Part shown: positions 49,067-61,000 of the stretch, one piece after another
Position numbering within the stretch: the stretch's first letter is position 1
Layout of the letters: each line of letters opens with the position of its first letter
Assembly (NCBI GenBank): GCA_021234535.1
Contig: CM037846.1
Coordinates: forward strand, 16,008,150-16,072,149
Direction of reading: 5' to 3'
From: Stichopus chloronotus
Lineage: Eukaryota; Echinodermata; Holothuroidea; Aspidochirotida; Stichopodidae
DNA length: 64,000 nucleotides
Translations under genes and position numbers: made by a program
Notes under the pieces: generated by a model
What the model was told of the DNA's origin: nothing
What the model saw: the letters and a program-made list of their open reading frames with translations, nothing else
Database searches by the model: none

Positions 49067-52000
49067 GTAAGTGGCAAAAGGTCCAATTATAATTTGGTGA
49101 ATAGTTTGAATGCAGAGACCTACTGTACATTGCACTTTATCGCCTAGGCTTGGCCAGGCTACATCCAGCTGGTAAGCACACATCACAATGGCAGTGCAGC
49201 AGCTATATGTACTAAAGATCCATCGGTTGGTTTTTCATGTGGCAAAGATAGATTTTATCTAAGTATATGGAGATTCTTTCATGTAAATTTACTTTCACCA
49301 AATATACTATTACTTCTGCCAAAGTAGTAAGATGACAGTGAAATGATGATCATCTCCACAATGCATAGTCAGGATTGTGTGTGAAAGAATTGTCACTTAC
49401 CATCCACTGGAATAGAAGTGATAAACTAGGACTAAGCGTATGCCTGTGATGCCTATGTGCTTTGTGATGAATTGAAGAAGGCTCTACGTGAAATTTCTTT
49501 TTCTCTTGCAGGAAGCAATTCAAGCAATATATAATGCAGCTCTTGCAAATCCAGAACTGAATCTTTCAGAAAAGTATACAGAATATGTTCAGCGGGTTCG
49601 AAGTCTCCAAACACACTGTAAGGCATGCATCGAACTTTCATGCAATCATGAAATGACCACATAATTTCAGTTACACACTTTGTCAGTGATCTACACTTAA
49701 CAGAGTCTGCATTGAATTTATACTTATGGCTCCAAATTGTATGTGCTGTTATACTTTTTAAGCATTTGTTTCAATTTTCCATTACTTTTCTGTCATCAAA
49801 GATTATTTTCTTGTGACAAATAACAGAATCTATAACATTAATGGAGAACATATTATGGAGCATTTTGTAAAAGATTTATCAAATCTTTGTGACTGTCCCT
49901 GTATTGTATTGGATTGCAAATGGACTAAGTTCTGATTGAGCAGGACCCTGGAAAAGTTAACCCTACAAGCAGGCACAGATCCAGGAGTGGGTGCACCCGG
50001 TACACACCCCAATTTTTTGATGAGCAACTTTTTTTTTTTACCAAAATGAGCAAATAGATGTATGGGAAACATGTTTTCCATATGCTTGGAAATGGAATCT
50101 AGATTTCAAACTTTCTTTGGGGAAGACCCTAAACCTCTGTTGTGGCTTTGCGCCTCCGATGCTCACTTGTCAGCTGAAGGCCTACCATGCATGCTTCCCT
50201 CCCCCCCCTCCTCCTTTCTCAAAATCCTGGATTCATGCCTGACAGACTAATTAAGTATACATACTGTACAATACACTGAGAGAAGGATGTGTACATGATT
50301 TCCTTTTTGTGATTATACACAGTACCTGGAGTCGTGAGAGTATGAAATCTCTAGTATGTAAAAGACTGACTACACATCTTGCAATCTGTGGCATATGTTG
50401 AATAGAGTAAAAGTTTATCCCTGTCACATTCTGTGAGATGATCTTATATTATGGATAGGAAAGGTATTAGGTCATTTGAGATATATGTCAATGTAGCCTA
50501 TGCTAGATGTACTGTGCTCTATGCTCAACAGTTGGATGTTGAAACTCTTGTTACTTTTATACCTGAAATTGTTAGAATTTTTATGCTTGTATTGTTTACT
50601 TGTAGATAGGTAGTCTGTATATTAAGAAAAATTGATTGAGATTAAACTTGACTCACTAGGAATGCCACATGTTTGCCGTGAAAACTTTTCTAGACGGGTA
50701 CGTCCAACTCAAAAAAAGGGATGTCTGTCCCAAGGGAATTTTTGAAAATTAAAGAGAGGTGACAAAGACTTCAACCACTTGTTGCTGCTAAACATAGTAA
50801 AGAGTCTTCTTTATGATATTTGTAGTAGTTTTGGTACTCCATTTCAAATAACAGAAATATTAAAAACATACCATTTGAAATGTGACAGATATTAAGGCCA
50901 TTTTCTGATTGCCAATTATTGTGTCAGTATTTGTTGAATTGCCAGACAGAAGACAGAACATACAAAAGCACCTATTATACTTCCAATTTTGTGTTCATTT
51001 TTTACCAGCAAGATACTGTAGGGTTCTTTGTTGAAAGCCTTGCCAGGTGAGGTTTTATAAAGATGACAAAATAAGCTCCAGGGATTTATTACAGAATCAA
51101 GTCAATTGCATGACTACCTCTCTTTTAAGCTCTGGTATTTCATCTTCCCCTTCTGCTTTGTCTCAGTGAAACAGGGAAAGCCATCCTCAGGAACAGAAGC
51201 ATCCAAGTCAGAGGACCAGATTAAACTAGAGAGGGCGAGATTTCTTCTCAATCAGGCATTTGATGAGGATGAGGAAGGGAACAAAGAGGAAGCGATAGAG
51301 CTTTACCTCAATGCAGCGGAGCTTTGCATCAAAGGGGTGAACAAATTGCTCTGTCTCAACTTCTCTTTTGTAATTTTTCCTTCGTAAAAATTGAGTAACT
51401 AGAAAGAACATTGGAAAAGTGAAAAGAAACGTAGCTTGGAGAATGTGACATCTTCAGTGTATCTAATGGACTTCAAAAATAAGTACAAAGTGCAAATTTA
51501 ATTAAGCACATACAACCTAGAAAGAAAGCCTAAAATTGGATTATTGTACAAGTAAACAAATCTCTTTGGACTCTCGTAGGGAATTTCGGCTCAGTTAATT
51601 ACTTAAAAAATAGTGACATTGCTGTGCTGTTTCTCGGTACGAAAACCGGGGAAAAATTGGAATAGGAATAGCAAGACTGAATTAAGTATGAGAATATTGC
51701 TATGATGGCACTTAGAGACAGTCTGCCTGCATGGAGTAATGCAGAGTGAGTGAGATGTCGGGGGAGTAAACAACACACTCGGTACCGGCTACAAGATGTG
51801 AAGAATTCCACATCTGGACATTCGATTTGTTATGTATGGCAGCACAAGATTTCTGCCAGAACCACAGCAATGCTTTACTATCATGTTTTTAAAAAATCAA
51901 TGCATAGCTTTCATGAATGTAGAAAATAGTGAGTCGGCCATTATAGCTTGAAAGTCACTTCACAGAACAAATGCCATGAGCCCCAGCTTACAATTTTGTC

Positions 52001-55000
52001 AGAAAACCTCACTGTATCTGTATGATGCAACACTGTATAATAACAGTGTTAAAAGTCATTTGAAGTTGCACCAAAGTGATCTCTTCACTGGTGTCTCCAC
52101 CTCTCCATCCTGATCAGTTTTTCACCGGTGGGGCTTAATATTGGACATTTGCTTTTTATTTCAGGGGAGGTCTAGCAGTGAACCCCAGAAGTCAAAGTTG
52201 AACAAGCTAGCGAAGCAAGCCCTTGACAGGTAATCAGCGTATCTAGATAGACTCACAGTTAACATTGACGGTAATATCGCCAAAATTTTTGACAGCCACT
52301 GTATACATGTCTACACTTACTAGTGACCGAAATCCCGTGAGTCTTTCAGAAACAGTATTAGCTATGCTCTAAATGACTTACAGTGTAAATACTGTCATTT
52401 CAACTGTACAGTAGTTTGTGGGATTGGTGAATAACTGAGATTTAGTGTATTCCTCTATCATTTTGTGTTATTTGGGCCACTTGTACCTACAAATGACGTA
52501 ACTCTTCTGACTGAAGAGTGGCTCAAGTTGTCCAAAGCAACTGATCAATTTCTGGCAAGGTGAAGACAATCAGGATTCACATAACCTACTTACCCGCAAT
52601 GCAATTCACTATGTGATTGCTGGGCATACGATTCCAGATGAAAGGCCTAAGCAATCCTTTTTACACAATGTAATAATGTCATCATGAATAGTCAGTGATG
52701 TCTCCTGTAAAGGCACGGTCTCTGAATCATAAATCATGTGACATTCACACAGTGTCTATCTACAGAAAACATTGATGAGAAACAGCTATACCTGCTCTCC
52801 TTGCAAACATATCATTGGTTTCCTTCACGTGTCTTTTGCCTCAGAGCTGAAGCTTTGAAGTCTCAAGATGTCAAGGTACCAGGTCTTCCAGAACCTCCAT
52901 CAAACCACCCTCAGGAACCTGAAGAAACAATACCAGATCTTCCACTACCCCCTAGGGGACCCCTGCCAAGTTTTGATGACGATGATGAAGCAGATGACGT
53001 GACACCGTCCAGCTCTACTGTTTCCTCTACCCAGTCGTCATCTTCGACGGTGACCCCTGGGACTACCAAAGGAAAGTTGATCCCTGGAACAGGGGAAAGA
53101 TCAGGAGGGGGAGGCGGAGCAGCAGCACCAGAAGGAGGTGGGGGCCCATTAGGAGGTGGAGGAGGGAAGTATACAGCAGATGAAATTCAAGTTTTAAGGT
53201 ACTTTGTTTTTCTCTGTTTCTAATTTATTCTCTGGTAGATTGTACTTTTCAATTCTTGTGTTGTGCTGTAACGTCTGCTATCAGACTACAAAATGTACTT
53301 GCCGAGTCCTCATTCTTTTCTGAGCAGAGTTTACCAACCCATGCATGGACTTGTAGTGGAAATGTCTCTGTTTTTGAAGCATTTACACTTGAGTCAAGCA
53401 AACCCCACTGATGCAAGATGTCACTGACTGTCACATGCTCACTACATTTTGAGATCTGTAGTTTAAGTTTGCATGGAAAGAGTCCCAAAAAGGTGGTCAA
53501 CCTGCCATGGTCATTCAGTTTGTTTGGTCCCAACAAATTAGCCTGTTAAACAATTGTGTAACCAGAGCCAGGTCTTCAGATTCCTGTAGGAGAGGGGGGT
53601 GGAAAAAAATAGAAAAAAGGGCAGACCCACCAGTACTTGTGACATAATGTTGATAATTGTTTTCACCCCCAAAAATTGTAGGGTGTGCAAGAAATGGGGT
53701 TGGTCTCCCAGACATGGCTGTCCCTTGACTGTGGGCCTGTGCTAAAGGGAATCCATTGTACAGCCTTTCAGATAGTCCTGATACTTTAAAATACATTTTT
53801 CAAACAAGAAGACAGATATTCTGTAGTAGAACAAATACAAGTCAAAAATAATACACAGCTTTTATGTGCTTAGGTTTTTACTCACAAGTTGCCATGTTAT
53901 TCCAAAATGACCTGAATCGTGATGTCTCATATGCACCTCCACAAGTCACATAGTATTGCAAGTGTACGTGCTGCTTCATACTTCTTGAACATGATTACAC
54001 GCGGTACAACAATGACAGGGATTTGATGCAGTATTTGTAAAGAAGCAACATTAACACCATTATGGTCGTGACAGTTTGTGAGGAGATGTATATTAAATTG
54101 TGGTTGAAATTGAAACACATTGGTACGATAACCCTTTAAACACATATAGAGTGCGCTCTGCATCACTGAGTGGCAGCTTTTGTGTCCAACAGTAAGGGCT
54201 GTCTGATGATCTAACCTTAAAGCAGTGTTTGTGCTAAGGAATTGAACCTGGGAGGAAAACCCCCTTCTAAAAAAAATTTTGGTAGGGATTTTCAAAATAA
54301 AGGAGGGAGTTGTCACTTGGTAAAGATTCTATTGCAATATATTGTGTGTATGTGTAATTGTATCTATGACCTCAGCTGTGGAAAAGTATGTGGGATTTTC
54401 CCTTGCAAGATTTAACGTTGTGCTTGAGGAAACGAATGAGGAATTTACGCAGTCCCGTGCTGTAGTTGTTCTTTGAAGAAACAAAGAAGTTCCACTCTGT
54501 AGCCACTTTTTGTCTGGTAGAAGCTAGCAGTTTTAATTCTAAGTGATATCATTCTAGAGCAAAATTGTACCCGTGAGCAATGATGCTTCCACTTTGAACT
54601 TTTCTCAAAGAGCTTGTCACCTGTTATCTGTCTTGCATTTCTAGGAACACTTCCTCCATCAACGGGCGAGAATACGTCCCTTTCATCTCGAGGGCAGACC
54701 TGAAGGAGCGGTTTGCTTTCCCTATGCCATTCACGTAAGCTACTTCTTTGGTACCTGTATTTCCTTTCCTTGGGAGTTCAGCCATTTTGCCATCCCATGA
54801 CTGGAATCTCTTTTATAGCTTATGTGTTTCCTGAGTTGCAGTATTAAATTCAATATAAATGCTGAATTTGGTCACATTTTGTTGCTGATATTTAAGGAGA
54901 CACTGTGTGACTGTCCTAGTGTGTGTGTCAGTTATGGAATATCTGTAGTGAATTAGCCAGTACTTTACTTCATCACAAATCTGTGACACAGAAGCACTGT

Positions 55001-58000
55001 TTTTTGACAGAGTTTGAAAATTACGGAAAAGTAGTTTTACAATTTACAAATATATCAGTGTAGCAATGGAGGTAATGTCACCATCTTAGCAGTAGAACCA
55101 TGTACCTCTTTGTTTCTCTGCATTGTGAAAACATTCCTTTCAAGAAAATGCCTGCCTCTCAATTAGAGAATATCAAGAGTTTCAGCAAATCCAACAAAGT
55201 CACTCTGCAAATGCTGACTATAAACCTACACATCATGTAAAACTTACTGAAGATCAAGCCTCGTCATGGAATTGAAACTACTGGTGGCATGTCCATCGTC
55301 GAAACTGATCCGTTCAGTCTCATACATCAACCAGTTCAAACAGGAAGAAAGGAGATATTTCAGGTGGGATATTGCTGAGAGACTAGGAGAAGGAATTGAA
55401 GTGAAAATAAGTGAACACTTCCCTCCAAATTTTAATCGAAGCAGACCTAAAGGCAAATGTGTTTTTAATTGCCTTGCAGGGATAAATGTGGCCCTTTGGT
55501 CCTTGCCCCAAAGCAGAAAGAGAGATTTGGAAGATGGGCCAGACCAGAGGAGTTCTGCAAAGACCCACAAATTATCTACGCCATCTCTAGCTTCAGTGTG
55601 AGACAGGTGAGGTACTTAATGAAACATAGAAATTTAGAACAGACTGCTCATTTGTAAGGGTTAAAGTAAGTAATTATTTCTCTCACAATTGTTGCACCAT
55701 TAATCATCAATCAAATTTCGTCATGAAATGTTCATGTGAATATCATGAAATAGAAAAGTCATGCAATTTCAGGTGCAGGAATCCTGAAAACCAAATGATA
55801 GTGATAATTCTTTTAACACTCTCCGTATAATTATGCAGCATGCATTTCTGGGTTTGAGTCTTTCACCTCCAGACAAGATTTTGTTGTTTTTGTTTTCTCA
55901 TTATTTGGACAAGTTGTATACTCAGAATTGGTGCAACAATCCCATCATTGCTGCATTTATTGTTTACCATGTACAGCCAACTTTTGGTCTGTGAAGCATC
56001 AGAGGTAAACACGAACAGTAGGGTGGGAGGAAGGATCATGACTGAAGTGACTGCGGGAGGGGGGTGGGGAACAGACATGGAGGGAACTATCAGGGTTAAA
56101 GTGAATAATTAATTAATTATGCAGTGGATTGCAGGATTCTCCCGAATGTTGATGTGAGAGAGCAATAGATAACATTCTTTTTAGACAAATCTTGTTTCAT
56201 ATCTCCAGAATTCCTTGAAGATTCTGTTCAAATGTGCTGTATAGCATAGTGTTGTTTGTTTTAGAGATCTTCAGGAATGAAAAGTGGTTTAGTTTTGTAG
56301 TATTGATTCCTTGCTGAAGGCAGGCAAGGAATCTATGCGATGGTGGCAGCGGTTGTTTGTGTGTGTGTGTGTGTGAGCGCATGTGTGTGTATGTAATGCC
56401 TTGTCTTATAAGCATGATATCTTCCAAGGGAAGTATGCTTGATCCTCAAAGTTGGTGTTTGGGAAGCCCATTGTGAGTTGGTGATCCATTGTGATCCTTA
56501 GTGCTTTTTAATGCAGGTCAAATGTTATGTGAGGTCACCAGAGGTATAAGTATGAAAACCTATTAAGGAAGACATCGCAGCAACTGATTGGTGCTGCATC
56601 TCCGAACAAAGATCGATAGCTCTTGGTGAGAAAATGACCTTTGTCATTTTTTATGGAAGTCAAAGGTCATGTGAAGTCAGTAGAAGGTTCATAGTTTGTA
56701 ACCTTGTGGACAAGGAGTCTCTAGAAGAGTGAAGTGCTTGACCTTCAAAATTGATGTATGGTGTTTTTCATGAACATTGGCAAGGAATCACAAAGTCATT
56801 CACTTTCTTGGCTGTAGTCTTAAGTTTTGTTTGCTTGTTTTTTTTTTTTTTTTAGCAAAACCTCAACTTTGCTTAAACAGTTGTCCTTATTGACCAGTGC
56901 AAACCTAGTGTTGACTATATTTGAGGCATATTATGTGTGCAACTCTGTTAGCTTTGTCGTCTGTGATGTGGCTTTTACTTTTTGCCCAATAGTCTTTTGT
57001 TTCATGTTTGAGTTTGCTTGGAACCAAAATATCTTACACCTTTGACTGAATTTACCCATCGCATGCTATGAAATCTTCAATAGAATTGTTCCTGGCACAG
57101 CTCTTGTGCTCTGAGTGTATGGCAGGACAAAACTGTCACATGCTTTTTATGCCGGAATCTGCAGTATCAATTTTTGACTCATTAAGTTTGCACTGCAAAT
57201 TTATACCTAGAAATAGTTAAATGATAAGTAATTCTCTTCATTTTGAAGTGCATCCCTAAAAGACCATCTGCTTTCAATCTCCACTGTAAGGTGAGGTTAG
57301 ATGACATTCTGCTGTGATTTTTCACTCATGTTTTGGAGTTCTTTTTAATTATCAAAGAAGGGATGTCTTGAATTGTTTGGGAACGTTTTGCCTCCTTTGC
57401 TGTTCAAGGTCAATTAAAAAATATTTGCAAACTGATTGGCTAGATAATGTAAAGTTGTTAGTGTTTTGTACTTACTGCAGACATTAATCTTCCAGTATGG
57501 AAACTAACTAATTGTAATGGATAAAAGAATAACATATTATTGTGAAGCTTTTAATAAAGATTTGATAAGCCTTTTGACAACTGAGTACGCCTGACCTAAG
57601 TGACTTGGAGCCAGGTGCTAAAAGAACATCATGCAGACATGATTGTAACTACAATAACTGTAAAATTTTCAGGTATAGAGAAGTAAATATTTCAAATTTC
57701 ATTTAAAATTTCATCAGCAATTATTTCAAATTCCAGTCACTTTCCTATATTAAAATGGTCCATTTTTGTGTTTCACATAGTAATTTGGCAAAAATATTAA
57801 CAACATTCCTAGATTTGCAGTATTATGATCTAGAAGTCTGTAGACTAATTTTTTACTTGAGCATGAAAATGAAGCTAAGGTATGTATTTGCTATTGAATT
57901 CATGGTTGTTTTAACTCTTGTATCTTTTTGCACCTTTTAGAGTATTCTGGAATTGCCCTGTTTGTCGGATTAACTTACCTGTCACCAACATTCCCAATTG

Positions 58001-61000
58001 TTTTATAATCGGTCAGACTTTTGTAAAACAAAAGTATAGTTTTGTTTAAATGCAAAGACTCTAAAAGCAGTGAGGTTGCATTTTGAGGCTACAGCTTCAG
58101 TGACTTTTAATTTATCATCATGGCTGGGTGGATTAAAAGGCAGTCGCAGGCAACATTCTTATAGATATATCGTGCTGTAATTTGCAGCTAGAATATCAAA
58201 CATTACGAACAATCATTTTGAGGTCAGTTTCCATGTGAGTATAATTCATACGAAAATACTGTTGCTGATCAGATATCCTTCAGATGAGAACAAATTCCCA
58301 AAAAGCTCAGTGCTTTGACTGACTGAGAGACATCCGCCCATACAAAAAAAAAAGGAACAACAAAACAAAATAGTCTTTCAAAGTCTAATAGAGGTTGTAA
58401 TGAATCTCATCTGACTTTTATACCGAATGGATTGATTGCTTTGCCCTCTTGAAAATGTTAAAGTGCTTCCTTTGATCAATGCGTACTGTAAAATGAATCA
58501 TTTCGACTGTCATGCTGATTGTGAAGAACCCCTTCACACTGCTGGAGATAATTTCATGTGGAGAACGGACAACCTTTCGATGGAGATTGTCTGGCCTGCA
58601 TTCTCTCTAAATGACATTTCTTTAACACTTATCTTGCAATATTGGAGTGTTGTTTGTAGAATTTCATGGGATTCTGGGAAAGGGTGGAAGGATTACGTTA
58701 CATTCATCACTCAGAGAAAGAGTGACGAAAGTGAAACTTTTTTCCCAGGCACCTTCAAATGACCGCTTAATAGGCATGTTCTGAGATACAAATGTTCCAC
58801 CAAGCCTAGCTACTCACTTTTTTTTTCCAAGCACCTCCATATGTACCATTTAATAAGCCTGTTTGGAAATGCAAATGTTTCACCAAGCCTGGTTACTCCC
58901 TTTCCCCAGTCTGTCTCAAAATAAGTTCATTTGCCAGCCATAGCTGATTGATACTTTACTACTTGTATACACCATCACCTTCACTTGGATTTCAGAACTT
59001 GCAATCGGCAAGGAGTTGAGAAAGAGTGTAAGCACCCTTGTTTCAGGTGTCTGCTGCATTTTTAGCTACATGCATATTTTCATTGTACACTTAAAATTTC
59101 CTGCATTAGTGTGATTCTTCATGGGTCAGACGCAAGGAGCCATTCATTGAAATGACACGATCAGTAAATAAACCTATTGGACTCACTCTAACACAAAATG
59201 ACATCTGCTGAAAGACAGCATGACAGTTATGCCATATTGCTTGCTGTATGTCAGTATTTATTTCTTTTATCATTTTATGGTTAAACCTACAGGATCTGTG
59301 CGTGTATTTTACGCAATTTGTAAGCATGACATGCTCGCCATGTACCCTGATGAGATTGCTTGAATTGTACATGTCTTAGTGATCTTTACCAGTGAAAGCA
59401 GCGATGTACCAAGCCGGGTGGTGATCTGCAACCAATTCGAACTCTGAGGGGATTTAGTTGTATTCATTCACAGTTCTGAATGGAGTTTGATTGCTTGCAA
59501 ATAAAGCTAAACTAATGATGGCTGTTCTTTTGTAATTATGTACATTTCATCTTCAGCCAGCTGTGCTTGTCAAAACTAATTTTTTTTAGTCTCCCTTCTC
59601 TGTTGACTTTGTTTTTATAAATCGATGATGTGTTATATCAGCTGAAAAAACAGAAAAACAAGCAAAGAAAGACATGTACAATGCATTCGAAGGCATCGTG
59701 GTGAGCTAGTCATTCAGAGGTGTTTGAAGTCGATGAAAACGGTAACCTTTGTAATCATTAAGATTGTGTGTGTTTGCATAGGTATGCATGTGGCAAAACA
59801 GGATCTGCACACTCACTTGCCATTTTAAATGCTGCATTGAACCAGCAGTGCTCTGTTTCGTAGTGACGAGACCAATTTCATAAAAAAAAAAAGAGATAAT
59901 TTCAATGAAGCAGTTCAAAGTTCTGTCACAAGTTATGCGGAGGGAGAAGATTTTGTGACTGCTGCTTGAGGGTTTTCTGTGGAAAATTGTGACCACTACC
60001 TGGTGACCAATTTGATGAAACTCAAAGAGAGGGAACCATCTCTACAGTTGTGCACAAACTTGACATGTACACCCTATATATAGTACTAACTCCCAGTACT
60101 TAACATAGGACACTCTAAAACACTGCACAAGCAAAGTCTATGATCATTCTTCCAGCTCGCTCAGTACTATGAAATATTACGTGTTGCTTGTGTACCAGCA
60201 ATCTTCCTGCGTCTCTTAATCTTCTGAAATATCTTATTTTAATGGAGATTTGTATTGCAACATTTGCATCCAGATCTGCTAACTTATCTGAATGTCTGTA
60301 GCCCTGTGGTGCTCTCTGAGAAGCATGATATACCCTTTGGCAAGCAGGCCCGTAAAATGCGAACAAGTAGATCCTATTACCAATATATTTATTCATAGCT
60401 GGTATGCTACGATACATAGATTTTGTGGTTAAACTTATTTGCAGAATAATTCCAAAATGGATTCCACTGTCAAATTTATGTACTGAAATTTCAGAGAAGA
60501 GAACACTGGTAGTTATGAAGTTGTTCCTTTCAGATAAAGTGTGCCCTGCAAGCAACATGACAAAGTTTAAAAGTAATATTTAGTCCTTTGTGGGTAAAGG
60601 TTGGATACACAATAAGCCAGGGAAGGATATTCCTGGTAATGTTGAAGAACAGGGGTAACTTTGATTTGGATGTTTCTGTATTTTGTGAGTGCATGTTTAA
60701 TATCTTCCGTTCTCTCCTATTGTAGACAATTATTCAAGACTGCTCCTTCCTGTCTTCTCTGGCTATATCCGCAAATTACGAGAGGAGATTCAAAAAGATT
60801 TTAATATCAAAGTATGTTTAGTCTGCTCTCTTATCTCACTGCTAGCTTATCTATATCTGTTTTATTATCTGTCTGTTCTCTAATGTGCATCTGCACCATT
60901 GTCACTTATGTATGTCTATTCTCTTATCTATGTCTCCTGTCTTATATGTGTCTGCTCTACCCTTTCATTTATGTCTTCCCTTATCTACATCTGTTTTCTT

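Larger units (their letters stand above)
55607..60725. other. CAPN7 intron 7, 5.1 kb
   Basis: It holds simple and degenerate tandem repeats (56355-56395, 56396-56800, 58744-58905). A 147-codon - strand open frame at 60115-60558 has no recognised motif and is probably chance. Confidence 0.7.

Noticed and set aside
52738..52844. Upstream extension of the exon 5 open frame to an in-frame ATG at 52738
   Set aside because: The conserved protein joins exon 4 to exon 5 at the 52844 acceptor, so the extra residues are intron sequence.
60115..60558. 147-codon - strand open frame inside CAPN7 intron 7
   Set aside because: Antisense to the gene, no recognised domain and no flanking signals; most likely chance.
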